The position numbers were made by a program, and so were the translations under genes. A stretch of 64,000 bases of DNA. It comes from Rhodobacter sp. Har01. Lineage in GTDB: Bacteria > Pseudomonadota > Alphaproteobacteria > Rhodobacterales > Rhodobacteraceae. The stretch spans positions 496,001 to 560,000 of the forward strand of contig NZ_JAJCTD010000001.1 in assembly GCF_020564565.1 (NCBI RefSeq), read 5' to 3'. Under the pieces are notes generated by a model. That model saw only the letters and a program-made list of their open reading frames with translations. It was not told where the DNA came from and did not search any database. Position 1 is the first letter of the stretch. Every line of letters begins with the position of its first letter. Of this stretch, positions 17,689-27,118 are shown piece after piece.

Positions 17689-18711
17689 TCAGATCGACAG
17701 CCTGACCGGCACCGCGCCGGGCAGGCCTTGCGTGCCGCGTTCGCGGTAGGGGGTGGTGTTGTAGTGGCTGCGATAGCATTTCGAGAAATGCGAGGGGCTG
17801 GCAAAGCCGCAGGCGAGGGCGACGTTGATGACGCTCATGTCGGTCTGCATCAAGAGGTTGCGCGCCTTTTGCAGGCGCAGTTCCATGTAATAGCGCTTGG
17901 GGCTGCGATTCAGATAGCGGCGGAACAGGCGTTCCAGCTGGCGCGTGGACATGCCCACCTCCTCGGCCAGGTCGGCGGGCGACATCGGGTCTTCGATGTT
18001 GCCCTCCATCATCTGGATGACCTGGCTCAGCTTGGGGTGGCGCACGCCGATGCGGGTGGGGATCGACAGGCGCTGGGTGTCCTGGTCGGTGCGGATCGCG
18101 TTGTAGATCAACTGGTCGGCCACGGTATTGGCCAGATCCTCGCCGTGGTCGGCAGCGATGACCTTGAGCATCAGGTCCAGCGACGAGGTGCCGCCGGCGG
18201 TGGTCCAGCGGTTGCCGTCCATCACGAAGACCGATTTCGTCAGCTTCACATCCTCGAATTCCTCAAGGAATCCGTCCTGGTTTTCCCAGTGGATGGTTGC
18301 CTTCCTGCCATCCAGCAGACCCGCCTTGGCCAGCGCGTAGGCCCCGGTGCAAAGGCCCCCGACGATCGCGCCTCGCCGCGCCTCGCGCCGCAGCCAGTTC
18401 AGCACGCCGCGGGTGGTGGCACGCGCGATGTCGATGCCGCCGCAGACCAGCAGCACGTCGTCGCGGCCGATCTCGTCCAGACCCATGCCCAGCTTGAACG
18501 CCGCCCCGTTCGAGCACACCGCCGTCTCGCCGCCTTCGCCGGCCAGCGCCCAGGCGTAAAGCGTCTTTCCGGACACGCGATTGGCGATCCGCAACGGCTC
18601 GATCGCGCTGGCGAAGGCCAGCATCGTGAAGCGGTCAAGCAGCAGGAAGACAAAGCGGCGGGGCGCGGCTTCTGGGTCGGACGGGTTGGCCCGGCGGGGC
18701 GAGATGGGCAT
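17689..18711 (-). CDS. GlxA-family AraC-type transcriptional regulator
   Basis: 340 residues. Residues about 18-190 form a DJ-1/PfpI-like domain with [16 protein letters not shown]; residues about 230-330 form an AraC-type double helix-turn-helix ([20 protein letters not shown] and [15 protein letters not shown]). GlxA-type regulators include activators of betaine, dimethylglycine, carnitine and arginine catabolism, which would fit the demethylating flavoprotein 9 kb away, but nothing in the sequence ties it to a target. Divergent from the DAHP synthase gene. Confidence 0.9.
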   Translation of the reverse strand: MPISPRRANPSDPEAAPRRFVFLLLDRFTMLAFASAIEPLRIANRVSGKTLYAWALAGEGGETAVCSNGAAFKLGMGLDEIGRDDVLLVCGGIDIARATTRGVLNWLRREARRGAIVGGLCTGAYALAKAGLLDGRKATIHWENQDGFLEEFEDVKLTKSVFVMDGNRWTTAGGTSSLDLMLKVIAADHGEDLANTVADQLIYNAIRTDQDTQRLSIPTRIGVRHPKLSQVIQMMEGNIEDPMSPADLAEEVGMSTRQLERLFRRYLNRSPKRYYMELRLQKARNLLMQTDMSVINVALACGFASPSHFSKCYRSHYNTTPYRERGTQGLPGAVPVRLSI

Positions 18712-18879
18712 GAAGCGACCTGTTGGTGTCGGTTATGGGCCAAGGAACCCGAAATTTCACAGATGTGCAAGAGCCGGTCAGAGGCTGGCCCGGACCGAAA
18801 AGGCGGCTTTTGCGGTTTGCATATCCGGGCGGGGCGGGCTATAGGCTGGCCCCGCGTCGCGATCAGGCGGGAGGGCACC

Positions 18880-20250
18880 ATGACCAAGGGCTGGACGAAG
18901 TCGGACTGGCGCGGCAAGCCGCGCATCCAGATGCCCGATTATCCCGATCAGGCCGCCCTGCAGGCCGTCGAGGCGCAGCTTGCCAAGTATCCTCCGCTGG
19001 TCTTCGCGGGCGAGGCGCGGCGGCTGAAGAAGCAGCTGGCGCAAGCGGCAACCGGCAAGGCCTTCCTGCTGCAGGGCGGCGACTGCGCCGAGAGCTTCGG
19101 GGAATTCAGCGCCGACAACATCCGCGACACCTTTCGGGTGATGCTGCAGATGGCGGTGGTGCTGACCTTTGCTGCCAAGGTGCCGGTGATCAAGGTCGGC
19201 CGCATGGCGGGCCAGTTCGCCAAGCCGCGCTCGGCGCCGACCGAGGTGGTGGATGGCGTGGAGCTGCCGATCTATCGCGGCGACATCATCAACGGCTTCG
19301 AACCGACGCCGGAGACGCGCCGCCCCGACCCGTCGCGGATACTGCAGGCCTATACCCAGGCCGCGGCCAGCCTGAACCTGCTGCGCGCCTTCAGCACCGG
19401 CGGCTTTGCCGACATCCACCGGGTCCATGCCTGGACGCTGGGCTTTGCCGAGCACGACAAGGCCGAGCGCTATCGCGAGTTGTCGAACCGCATCTCGGAC
19501 GCGCTGGATTTCATGAACGCCGCCGGGGTGAACAGCGAGACCACGAACGAGTTGAGCCGGGTGGATTTCTACACCAGCCACGAGGCGCTGCTCCTGGAAT
19601 ACGAAGAGGCGCTGTGCCGGATCGACAGCCTGACCGGGCAGCCGGTGGCCGGCAGCGGCCATATGCTGTGGATCGGCGACCGCACCCGCCAGGTCGATGG
19701 CGCGCATGTGGAATTCTGCCGCGGCGTGCTGAATCCGATCGGCCTGAAATGCGGCCCGACCACCACGGTCGAGGACCTGAAGGCGCTGCTGGCCAGGCTG
19801 AACCCGGAGAACGAGGCGGGCCGGCTGACGCTGATCTCGCGCTTTGGCGCCGGCAAGGTGGGCGAGCACCTGCCGCGGCTGATCCGCACGGTCAAGGAAG
19901 AGGGCGCCAACGTGGTCTGGTGCTGCGATCCGATGCACGGCAACACCATCAAGTCATCCTCGGGTTACAAGACCCGGCCGTTCGACCGCGTGCTGGGCGA
20001 GGTGCGCGAGTTCTTCGCCATTCACAAGGCCGAGGGCACCGTGCCGGGCGGGGTGCACTTCGAGATGACGGGCCAGGACGTGACCGAATGCACCGGCGGG
20101 CTGCGCGCGGTCAGCGACGAGAACCTGGCCGACCGCTACCACACCGCCTGCGACCCGCGGCTGAACGCCAGCCAGTCCCTGGAATTGGCCTTCCTGGTGG
20201 CCGAGGAACTGACCCGCCAGCGTGAGGACGCCCGGCGCGTCGCCTTCTGA
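18880..20250 (+). CDS. Class II 3-deoxy-7-phosphoheptulonate synthase (DAHP synthase)
   Basis: 456 residues, the normal length of plant/bacterial class II DAHP synthases. Motifs include [66 protein letters not shown] and [12 protein letters not shown]; Cys, His, Glu and Asp in these motifs are the metal ligands of the family. It joins phosphoenolpyruvate and erythrose 4-phosphate in the first step of the shikimate pathway, in the cytoplasm. The ATG at 18880 follows GGGAGGG; the open frame upstream runs through the divergent regulator and is not coding. Confidence 0.95.
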   Translation: MTKGWTKSDWRGKPRIQMPDYPDQAALQAVEAQLAKYPPLVFAGEARRLKKQLAQAATGKAFLLQGGDCAESFGEFSADNIRDTFRVMLQMAVVLTFAAKVPVIKVGRMAGQFAKPRSAPTEVVDGVELPIYRGDIINGFEPTPETRRPDPSRILQAYTQAAASLNLLRAFSTGGFADIHRVHAWTLGFAEHDKAERYRELSNRISDALDFMNAAGVNSETTNELSRVDFYTSHEALLLEYEEALCRIDSLTGQPVAGSGHMLWIGDRTRQVDGAHVEFCRGVLNPIGLKCGPTTTVEDLKALLARLNPENEAGRLTLISRFGAGKVGEHLPRLIRTVKEEGANVVWCCDPMHGNTIKSSSGYKTRPFDRVLGEVREFFAIHKAEGTVPGGVHFEMTGQDVTECTGGLRAVSDENLADRYHTACDPRLNASQSLELAFLVAEELTRQREDARRVAF

Positions 20251-20260
20251 CGGGCGGAAG

Positions 20261-20308
20261 CGGAATTCGAAGTCGAATTCCGTGCACGATTTCCGACTTC
20301 GGAAATCG
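20261..20308. terminator. Twin perfect inverted repeats between convergent genes
   Basis: Two palindromes with 10-bp arms and 2-nt centres lie side by side (20261-20282 and 20287-20308), separated by TGCA. In addition CGAAGTCG of the first can pair with CGACTTCG of the second, giving an alternative larger fold. They sit between convergent stops and probably act as a two-way terminator. Confidence 0.6.
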
Positions 20309-20315
20309 GCGTCGG

Positions 20316-21161
20316 TCAATGCGGGAAACGGACCTCTGTCACCCGGGCCTTGAAGAAGGCGAAGTAGTCCGGTGTGCCGAAGTGGTTGCCGGCCTCGACC
20401 TCGGTCGGCAGGCGGAAGCCCGCAAAGTCGCGGAACCCGCCGAAGGTTGCACCGAAAGGCTGGACCTGCCAGCGTTTCAGCGGGTTGGCGTTCGTCCAGC
20501 GCGGCATCACCATCGAGACCGGCGCGCCGTCCGGGCCGACCGTCAACTCGACCGACTGCACCAGCCCGCCGTGGCTGACCGTCAGCCTGGCGCTGTCCGG
20601 GCCGGTCGCCTGCCAGTCCACCCCGGGGCCGGGCAGGAACCGCGCCGGGGTCCAGAACAGGCCCTCGGCCACTGCTCGGGCAAAGGCCGATCGGCGGTGG
20701 TCCTCGGTCATCCCCTCGCGCGCCACCTGCACCAGGCCGAACAGCCGGAACCGCGTCCAGGAGCCATGTGCGCCCAGCCCGTCCGAGCCGCTGACGGTGC
20801 CGGATCGCATCTTCCAGACAAATCCCTGCGGCGCGCCCAGAATCTGCTGCGCGGTCATCGGGGCATATTTCGGATTGGCCCTGTCGCCCAGGCCGAATTC
20901 GCCGCCCATGTCGATCTCGGCCACTGTCCATAGCGGCGTGGCGGGGGCGATGGCGAAGCGGAAGAACCGCGCCGCCGGTTCCGGCACACCCTCAAGCAGC
21001 GCCGCATCGAAGCGTGCCGGCGCCTTTGGCTGCAGCGCCTGCACTTCGGCCCAAAGCGCATCATTGTCGCGCGCATCCCAGGACCGACCGCGCAGTTGCG
21101 CCACGGCCCAGCCGACGGACCCGGCCAGGAACAGGCCGAGGATGATTTGAAACAGAGACAT
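20316..21161 (-). CDS. Conserved protein of unknown function, DUF6544-like
   Basis: 281 residues. One N-terminal membrane segment (MSLFQIILGLFLAGSVGWAV) anchors a soluble domain. The core motifs YAPMTAQQILGAPQGFVWKM, FWTPARFLPG and GTPDYFAFFKARVTEV match my memory of the DUF6544 family; the family name is from recall and should be checked. No catalytic signature is evident. The start at 21161 puts the membrane segment at the N-terminus; upstream in-frame codons are basic. A possible operator (21213-21230) lies upstream. Confidence 0.7.
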   Translation of the reverse strand: MSLFQIILGLFLAGSVGWAVAQLRGRSWDARDNDALWAEVQALQPKAPARFDAALLEGVPEPAARFFRFAIAPATPLWTVAEIDMGGEFGLGDRANPKYAPMTAQQILGAPQGFVWKMRSGTVSGSDGLGAHGSWTRFRLFGLVQVAREGMTEDHRRSAFARAVAEGLFWTPARFLPGPGVDWQATGPDSARLTVSHGGLVQSVELTVGPDGAPVSMVMPRWTNANPLKRWQVQPFGATFGGFRDFAGFRLPTEVEAGNHFGTPDYFAFFKARVTEVRFPH

Positions 21162-21212
21162 TGCAGCCACCCTTCGCTTGCGCAGGCGCAACCTGCCACG
21201 GGTGGTCCGGCC

Positions 21213-21230
21213 TGACCTTGCCTCAGGTCA
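21213..21230 (-). promoter_or_regulatory. Possible operator dyad
   Basis: TGACCT and AGGTCA, spaced by 6 nt, about 50-70 bp upstream of the DUF6544-like gene and just after the PAS-protein gene on the same strand. On the minus strand it includes TTGACC, which could be a -35 element. The binding factor is unknown. Confidence 0.3.
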
Positions 21231-21242
21231 AGCCGGTGCGTC

Positions 21243-21962
21243 CTAGTCGGCGGAATGCACCAGCCGCAGGTGCGGGTGGCCGCGCAAGGGTCGCAGCGGC
21301 GGCACCGGCGGCTCGGCAAAGGCCGGCTGAGACTGGGCCTGAGTCTGGTTCGGAGTCTGGGTCTGGGTCTGGGCCGGGCGGGCCGGCTCGGCCGGGGCCA
21401 GGACCTCGGCCGGCATCACCAGCCTCTCTTCGATCGAGCGCAGGATGCCGAAGCGGCGCGGCGTGCGTCCGATCTGGCCTTCGGCCGCCAGGCAGCCCAG
21501 TACAAGGTCAAGGCCGCCGCCGTTCGACCGCAGTGGCAAGAGCAGCAGCCGCGCTTCCAGTGCCGGGCGGCCGATGCTGCGCTCGGCTTCCAGATGCAGT
21601 TCGGCCACGCCGGGCAGGGTGAACACTCGCTCGACCGCCTGGGCCAGCTGCAGCCGCGCTTCGGGCAGGAACAGGGTGGAGATCGGCAGGCCCTTCATGT
21701 CCAGCCCGGCCAGATCGGTCAAGCCCATGCCGGAAATGCGCATCCGCAACAACCCGGTGCCGATACGTTCGGCCACGAAGACATGGTCCAAGGCCTGCGC
21801 CAGGCCGCGCGGGTCCAGATCGGCGCGCGCCGGGATTGCCCCGGTTGTGCCACGCTGGCCTTCCCAATAGGCGCGCACCTGGGCCATCGACGGGAACCGG
21901 GGCTTGACTTCGGGCTTGCGGCGGCTGTCGCCACCTTTGCCACCCAGAAACGAGAATACCAT
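21243..21962 (-). CDS. PAS-domain protein (PAS_5 type)
   Basis: 239 residues. Residues about 20-165 resemble the PAS_5 family found mainly in alphaproteobacteria: RAYWEGQRG, GLAQALDHVFVAERIG, LRMRISGMGLTDLAGLDMKGLP and the LEARLLLLPLRSNGG end. The C-terminal 60 residues are low-complexity, with a Thr-Gln/Ser-Gln run encoded by repeats of a six-base unit near 21335-21375. No output domain is visible. The start follows AAGGAAG and gives MVFSFLG, common for this family. Divergent from yicC. Confidence 0.8.
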   Translation of the reverse strand: MVFSFLGGKGGDSRRKPEVKPRFPSMAQVRAYWEGQRGTTGAIPARADLDPRGLAQALDHVFVAERIGTGLLRMRISGMGLTDLAGLDMKGLPISTLFLPEARLQLAQAVERVFTLPGVAELHLEAERSIGRPALEARLLLLPLRSNGGGLDLVLGCLAAEGQIGRTPRRFGILRSIEERLVMPAEVLAPAEPARPAQTQTQTPNQTQAQSQPAFAEPPVPPLRPLRGHPHLRLVHSAD

Positions 21963-22180
21963 ATCAGTCTTCCTTCGTCCTGATGTGCGCCGTCCAACAC
22001 CCCGGCGATTGTTGCCGCGTCCCCGTTCGTCTGCTAGGTCGGCCAAGACGGCCGGACCTGACCAGAGCCGGTCCGCGGCAAACTGTGTTGCCATCAATTG
22101 AACATAATCCAGATCGCGCGGATTCGGGCGAAAATCTCTACAAATGGTAAATACCTCCGGGGCGGGGGCAGGAGAGGGCA

Positions 22181-23074
22181 ATGACGGTATCGATGACGGG
22201 CTTCGCGGCGCGCCGCGGCACCGGGGCGGGCTATGGCTGGCTTTGGGACATCCGCAGCGTCAACGGCAAGGGCCTGGACCTGCGGCTGCGGGTGCCCGAC
22301 TGGATTGACGGGCTTGAAGTTGCGCTGCGGGCGGAACTGCAAAAGGCGCTTGGCCGCGGCAACGTCAGCCTGACGCTGAAGGCCACGCGTGAGGCGGGGG
22401 GGACCGAACCCGCCCGGCTGAACCGCGAGGTGCTGGCGGGCGTGCTGCGGGCGCTGCACGAGGTCGAGGTGACGGCGATGGCCGCGGGGGTGACACTGGC
22501 CCAACCCACCGGGGCCGATGTGCTGGCGATGCGCGGGGTGCTGGATGCCGCGGCGGCGGAAGAGGACACCACGCCGCTGCGCACGGCGATCCTGGCCGAC
22601 CTGCCGGCGCTGCTGGACGACTTCCACGCCATGCGCGCGGCCGAAGGCGCCGCGCTGGCGGGCGTGATCGGGGCGCAGGTCGATGCGATTGCCGCCCTGG
22701 TGGCCGAGGCGGCGCGTCTGGCCGAGGCGCGGCGCAACAAGGCGGCCGAAGGCTTGCGGGCCGCGCTGAAGCGGCTGGCCGAGGTCGCCGAGGGCTTCGA
22801 CGAGACCCGCGTCGCGCAGGAACTGGCGCTGCTGGCGGTGAAGCAGGACGTGACCGAGGAGATGGACCGCCTGGGCGCCCATGTCGCCGCGGCGCGGGCG
22901 CTCTTGGCCGATGCCGCCCCGGTGGGCCGCAAGTTCGATTTCCTGATGCAGGAATTCCTGCGCGAGGCGAACACCCTGCTCAGCAAGGCGCAGGACATCG
23001 AGTTGACCCGAGTCGGGCTTGACCTGAAGACGGTCATAGACCAGATGCGCGAGCAGGTTCAGAACGTGGAATGA
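22181..23074 (+). CDS. yicC: YicC family endoribonuclease
   Basis: 297 residues, matching the family length. Begins [13 protein letters not shown] and ends in the conserved acidic C-terminal block [18 protein letters not shown] followed by [15 protein letters not shown]. Escherichia coli YicC is an endoribonuclease acting on a small RNA. The GGAGAGGG upstream supports the start. It overlaps gmk by four bases (ATGA), the standard neighbour. Confidence 0.92.
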   Translation: MTVSMTGFAARRGTGAGYGWLWDIRSVNGKGLDLRLRVPDWIDGLEVALRAELQKALGRGNVSLTLKATREAGGTEPARLNREVLAGVLRALHEVEVTAMAAGVTLAQPTGADVLAMRGVLDAAAAEEDTTPLRTAILADLPALLDDFHAMRAAEGAALAGVIGAQVDAIAALVAEAARLAEARRNKAAEGLRAALKRLAEVAEGFDETRVAQELALLAVKQDVTEEMDRLGAHVAAARALLADAAPVGRKFDFLMQEFLREANTLLSKAQDIELTRVGLDLKTVIDQMREQVQNVE

Positions 23075-23712
23075 CCATGTCGCGCCGGGGGCTGCTTCTT
23101 ATCCTGTCATCGCCCTCGGGGGCGGGGAAATCGACCTTGGCCAAGCGGTTGATGGCCTGGGACCCGTCCTTGCGGTTTTCCGTCTCGGCCACCACCCGGG
23201 CGCCGCGGGCGGGCGAGGTGGACGGGCGCGACTATTTCTTCAAGTCGCGATCCGAGTTCGAGGACATGGTGGCCGCGGGGCAGATGCTGGAACATGCCGA
23301 GGTCTTCGGCAACTTCTACGGCAGCCCGCGCGGCCCGGTCGAGGCGGCGATGTCGGACGGTCGCGACACGCTGTTCGACATCGACTGGCAGGGCGGCCAG
23401 CAGATCAGGAATTCGGCGCTGGGGCGCGACGTGGTCTCGGTGTTCATCCTGCCGCCCTCGATTGCCGAGCTGGAGCGCCGGCTGCGCGGCCGCGGTCAGG
23501 ACAGCGACGCGGTGATCGCCGGGCGGATGGCGAAAAGCCAGGCCGAGATCAGCCACTGGGCCGAATACGACTATGTGCTGGTGAACGATGATCTGGAGGC
23601 CACCTTCGCCCGGCTGGTGACGGTGGTCGAGGCCGAACGCAGCCGCCGCGACCGCCAGCCCGACCTGGCCGAGTTCGTCCGCGGCCTGAACCAGGAGTTC
23701 GAGGCACGATGA
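23071..23712 (+). CDS. gmk: Guanylate kinase
   Basis: 213 residues. P-loop [10 protein letters not shown] at residues 13-22, GMP-binding region [19 protein letters not shown] and the FDIDWQGG loop are all present. Phosphorylates GMP to GDP with ATP in the cytoplasm. The start ATG overlaps the yicC stop; a second in-frame ATG two codons on is an equally valid start (MSRRG). Overlaps the downstream carbonic-anhydrase gene by four bases, so three genes form one unit. Confidence 0.96.
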   Translation: MTMSRRGLLLILSSPSGAGKSTLAKRLMAWDPSLRFSVSATTRAPRAGEVDGRDYFFKSRSEFEDMVAAGQMLEHAEVFGNFYGSPRGPVEAAMSDGRDTLFDIDWQGGQQIRNSALGRDVVSVFILPPSIAELERRLRGRGQDSDAVIAGRMAKSQAEISHWAEYDYVLVNDDLEATFARLVTVVEAERSRRDRQPDLAEFVRGLNQEFEAR

Positions 23713-24230
23713 TCTACAGCCTGGATGGCACCGCCCCGCAGATCGACCCCGAGGCCTGGGTGGCGCCGGATGCCAACGTGATCGGCGATGTGCGGCTGGC
23801 CGCTGGGGCCTCGGTCTGGTTCGGCGCCACGCTGCGCGGCGACAATGAGCCGATCACCGTGGGGGCCGAGACCAATATCCAGGAAGACTGCGTCCTACAT
23901 ACCGACATGGGCTATCCGCTGGTGATCGGCGCCTTTTGCACCATCGGCCACAAGGCCATGCTGCATGGCTGCGTGATCGGCGAGGGCAGCCTGATCGGCA
24001 TGGGCGCCACCATCCTGAACGGGGCGCGGATCGGACGCGGCTGCCTGATCGGGGCGGGCGCGCTGGTGACCGAGGGGAAGGAGATCCCCGACGGCGCGCT
24101 GGTGATGGGCGCGCCGGGCAAGGTGGTGCGGCTGCTGGACGCCGAGGCACAGGCGCGGCTGCTGAAGTCCGCCGCCGGCTACCGGGCGAATGCCGAGCGG
24201 TTCCGGGCCGGGATGAAGCCGCTGGGCTGA
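23709..24230 (+). CDS. Gamma-type carbonic anhydrase family protein
   Basis: 173 residues forming a left-handed beta helix of hexapeptide repeats. The metal-site histidines are present in CVLHTD and GHKAMLHG. Family members hydrate CO2 or act as acetyltransferase-like trimers; many bacterial forms have no proven activity. Start overlaps gmk. A helix at the C-terminus is normal for the family. Confidence 0.9.
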   Translation: MIYSLDGTAPQIDPEAWVAPDANVIGDVRLAAGASVWFGATLRGDNEPITVGAETNIQEDCVLHTDMGYPLVIGAFCTIGHKAMLHGCVIGEGSLIGMGATILNGARIGRGCLIGAGALVTEGKEIPDGALVMGAPGKVVRLLDAEAQARLLKSAAGYRANAERFRAGMKPLG

Positions 24231-24241
24231 TGCGGATCGTG

Positions 24242-24259
24242 ATGGAATATTTGTTCCAT
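24242..24259 (+). promoter_or_regulatory. Probable IolR operator upstream of iolR
   Basis: ATGGAATATTTGTTCCAT, an 18-bp dyad with 6-bp arms, 40 bp before the regulator start. It matches the GGAA-N6-TTCC palindrome reported for IolR in Sinorhizobium, and it is identical to the site before iolC. Confidence 0.8.
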
Positions 24260-24299
24260 TGGTGCTAGGCTGGCGGCGTTCCTGTCCGCGTGAGGCCCG

Positions 24300-25124
24300 A
24301 TGGACCAGCCCGCCCCCCTTGTCCCCCCTGCCTCGGTCGAGGAGTTCCGCGACCGTCTGGCGGCGCTGTCCGGCGGTCTGCCGAAGCGGCTGCGCCAATG
24401 CGCCGAATTCGTTGCCGCCAACACCGACCGGATTGCCGTCTCGACGGTGGCGGAACTGGCGGCGGGGGCCGACGTGCCGCCCTCGGCGCTGATGCGGTTC
24501 TGCCAGATGCTGGGGTTTTCGGGGTTCAGCGAAATGCAGCGGCTGTTCCGCGAGGCCTACAGCCCCGGATGGCCGGACTATTCCACCCGGCTGCGCAACC
24601 TCAAAGAAGGCGGGGCGGGGCGGCCCGCGGCGCTGCTGGCCGATTTCGTCGAGGCGGGGCGCTTGTCGCTGGAATCGCTGGCGAAATCCCTGGACGAACC
24701 GGCGCTGGATGCGGCCGTCGGCGTGCTGGCCGGGGCCGGGATGGTGCATGTCGTGGGCTTGCGGCGGGCCTTTCCGGTGGCCAGCTACCTGGCCTATGTG
24801 TTCGACAAGATGCAGGTGCCGGCGCTGCTGCATGATGGCGTGGGGCACCTGGACCACCGCCACGCCCTGCAAGCGGACGATGCGCTGCTGGCCATCACCT
24901 TCGCGCCCTATTCGGCCGAGACGCTGGCGCTGGCCGACGAGGCGCGGGCGCGCGGCGTTCCGGTGGTAGCGCTGACCGACTTGCCGGCCAGCCCGCTGGC
25001 GCGCGGGGCGGCGGCGGTGCTGCGGGTGACCGAGGTGGACTTCGGCGCCTTCCGGTCGCTTTCGGCCACGCTGGCGCTGGCGCTGACCCTGGCCGTCGCG
25101 GTGGGATCGGCGCGCGAGGGCTGA
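24300..25124 (+). CDS. iolR: RpiR/MurR-type regulator of inositol genes
   Basis: 274 residues. N-terminal helix-turn-helix of the RpiR type (about residues 15-90, AELAAGADVPPSALMRFCQMLGF) and C-terminal SIS sugar-phosphate-binding domain (about 125-260, VHVVGLRRAFPVASYLAYV). In rhizobia the RpiR-type IolR represses inositol catabolism. Identical operators lie 40 bp before this gene and 41 bp before iolC, so it probably represses itself and the iol genes until an inositol pathway intermediate binds. Named by position and operator; the family alone would not decide the target. Confidence 0.88.
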   Translation: MDQPAPLVPPASVEEFRDRLAALSGGLPKRLRQCAEFVAANTDRIAVSTVAELAAGADVPPSALMRFCQMLGFSGFSEMQRLFREAYSPGWPDYSTRLRNLKEGGAGRPAALLADFVEAGRLSLESLAKSLDEPALDAAVGVLAGAGMVHVVGLRRAFPVASYLAYVFDKMQVPALLHDGVGHLDHRHALQADDALLAITFAPYSAETLALADEARARGVPVVALTDLPASPLARGAAAVLRVTEVDFGAFRSLSATLALALTLAVAVGSAREG

Positions 25125-25148
25125 TTTCCGCTTTCCTTGCGGGCGGGA

Positions 25149-25166
25149 ATGGAATATTTGTTCCAT
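25149..25166 (+). promoter_or_regulatory. Probable IolR operator upstream of iolC
   Basis: Exact second copy of ATGGAATATTTGTTCCAT, 41 bp before the iolC start. With the copy at 24242 it marks a two-promoter regulon. Confidence 0.8.
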
Positions 25167-25207
25167 GGGTCCGGGTCTGGCGTGACCGGGGCCGGGGAGG
25201 GCCAAGC

Positions 25208-27118
25208 ATGAAGACGCTCGATGTCATCACCATCGGCCGGTCCTCGGTCGACCTTTACGGCGCGCAGGTCGGCGGGCGGCTGGAGGACATGGGGTCGTTC
25301 CAGAAATACATCGGCGGCAGCCCCTGCAACATGGCGGCCGGCACCGCCCGGCTGGGGCTGAAGTCGGCGCTGATCACCCGCGTCGGGGATGAGCACATGG
25401 GCCGCTTCATCCGCGAGGAACTGGCGCGCGAAGGGGTGGACGTGCGCGGAGTCAGGACCGACCCCGAGCGGCTGACCGCGCTGGTGCTGCTGGGCATCCG
25501 CGATGACAAGCAGTTCCCGCTGATCTTCTACCGCGAGAACTGCGCCGACATGGCGCTGTGCGAGGACGACATCGACGAAGGCTTCATCGCCGAGGCCCGC
25601 GCGGTGGTGGCGACCGGCACCCACCTTTCCCACCCGCGGACCGAGGCGGCCGTGCTGAAGGCGCTGACGCTGGCCCGCAAGCACGGTGCCCGGACGGCGC
25701 TGGACATCGATTACCGGCCCAACCTCTGGGGGCTGGCCGGGCATGGCGCGGGCGAAAGCCGGTTCATCGAAAGCGCTGAGGTGACGGCCAGATTGCAGGC
25801 AACGCTGGCGCTGTTCGACCTGATCGTCGGCACGGAAGAGGAGTTCCACATCGCCGGCGGCACGACCGACACCATCGCGGCCTTGCGGGCGGTGCGGGCG
25901 GTTTCGGGGGCGACGCTGGTGTGCAAGCGCGGCCCGATGGGGGCGGTGGCCTTCACCGGGGCGATCCCCGACACGTTGGACGAGGGGCTGAGCGGCCCCG
26001 GCTTTCCGATCGAGGTGTTCAATGTGCTGGGCGCCGGCGACGGTTTTATGTCCGGCCTGCTGAAGGGCTGGCTGGACGGCGAAGCCTGGCCGGTGGCGCT
26101 GAAGTACGCCAATGCCTGCGGGGCCTTTGCGGTGTCGCGCCACGGCTGCACCCCTGCCTATCCCAGCTGGGACGAACTGCAGTTCTTCCTGGCCCGCGGC
26201 GTGAAGGAACGCGCCCTGCGCAAGGACGCGGCGCTGGAGCAGGTGCATTGGGCGACCAACCGGCACGGCGACTGGTCCACCATGCGGGTCTTCGCCTTCG
26301 ACCACCGGATGCAGCTTGAGGCGATGGAGGGTTCCACGCCGGAAAAGATAAGCACGTTCAAGGGTCTGTGCCTGAAAGCTGCGATCATGGTTCAGGACGG
26401 GAAGCCCGGCTATGGCATCCTTTGCGACAGCCGCCTGGGCCGCGAGGCGCTGTGGGCCGCCGCCGGCACGGGGCTGTGGATCGGCCGGCCGGTGGAATGG
26501 CCGGGGTCGCGGCCGCTGACGCTGGAGCCGGAGTTGGGCCCCGATTTCGGCGGCCTGCAGGAATGGCCGCTGGGCCATGTTGTCAAGGTGCTGTGCTTCT
26601 GCCACCCCGACGACGACGACGCGGCGATGCGGGCGGAGCAGGAGGCGACGGTCGTCCGCCTGTTCCACGCCTGCCGCCGCAACCGGCTGGAAATGCTGCT
26701 GGAACTGATCCCCTCCAAGGTTGGTCCGGTGACCGAGGACACCACCCCGGCGCTGATCCGGCGGTTCTATGCCTTGGGCGTCTTCCCCGACTGGTGGAAG
26801 CTGGAGCCCTTTGCGACCGAGGCGGCCTGGCGAAAGGCCTGCGCGGCGATCATAGAGAACGACAGCCATGTGCGCGGCGTGGTGGTGCTGGGGCTGGATG
26901 CCGGCGAAGATGCCTTGAGGGAATCGCTGACGCTGGCGGCGCGGCACGATCTGGTGAAGGGCTTCGCCATCGGCCGGACGATCTTTGGCCAAGCGGCGCG
27001 GGCCTGGATGACGGGTGCGATGAGCGACGAACAGGCGGTGGCCGAAATGGCCGGGACATACGCGCGGCTGTGCCGGGTCTGGGACGAGGCGCGGGCCAAG
27101 AAGGAGAGTGCGGCATGA
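25208..27118 (+). CDS. iolC: Bifunctional 5-dehydro-2-deoxygluconokinase / DUF2090 aldolase (IolC fusion)
   Basis: 636 residues, about twice the kinase alone. Residues 1 to about 320 are a PfkB-type kinase: GRSSVDLYG, IGGSPCNMAAG and the catalytic GAGDGFMSG. Residues about 350-636 form the DUF2090 domain (FAFDHRMQLEAM, KLEPF, VVVLGLDAGE) that in these fusions carries the aldolase step. Together they phosphorylate 5-dehydro-2-deoxygluconate and split it to malonate semialdehyde and dihydroxyacetone phosphate. The fusion is standard in alphaproteobacteria. It overlaps iolD by four bases. Confidence 0.94.
   Translation: MKTLDVITIGRSSVDLYGAQVGGRLEDMGSFQKYIGGSPCNMAAGTARLGLKSALITRVGDEHMGRFIREELAREGVDVRGVRTDPERLTALVLLGIRDDKQFPLIFYRENCADMALCEDDIDEGFIAEARAVVATGTHLSHPRTEAAVLKALTLARKHGARTALDIDYRPNLWGLAGHGAGESRFIESAEVTARLQATLALFDLIVGTEEEFHIAGGTTDTIAALRAVRAVSGATLVCKRGPMGAVAFTGAIPDTLDEGLSGPGFPIEVFNVLGAGDGFMSGLLKGWLDGEAWPVALKYANACGAFAVSRHGCTPAYPSWDELQFFLARGVKERALRKDAALEQVHWATNRHGDWSTMRVFAFDHRMQLEAMEGSTPEKISTFKGLCLKAAIMVQDGKPGYGILCDSRLGREALWAAAGTGLWIGRPVEWPGSRPLTLEPELGPDFGGLQEWPLGHVVKVLCFCHPDDDDAAMRAEQEATVVRLFHACRRNRLEMLLELIPSKVGPVTEDTTPALIRRFYALGVFPDWWKLEPFATEAAWRKACAAIIENDSHVRGVVVLGLDAGEDALRESLTLAARHDLVKGFAIGRTIFGQAARAWMTGAMSDEQAVAEMAGTYARLCRVWDEARAKKESAA

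Noticed and set aside
17689-18711. Naming the GlxA-type regulator as the betaine regulator GbdR
   Set aside because: The family fits, but it lies next to a reductase and DAHP synthase rather than betaine genes, and no matching operator was found.
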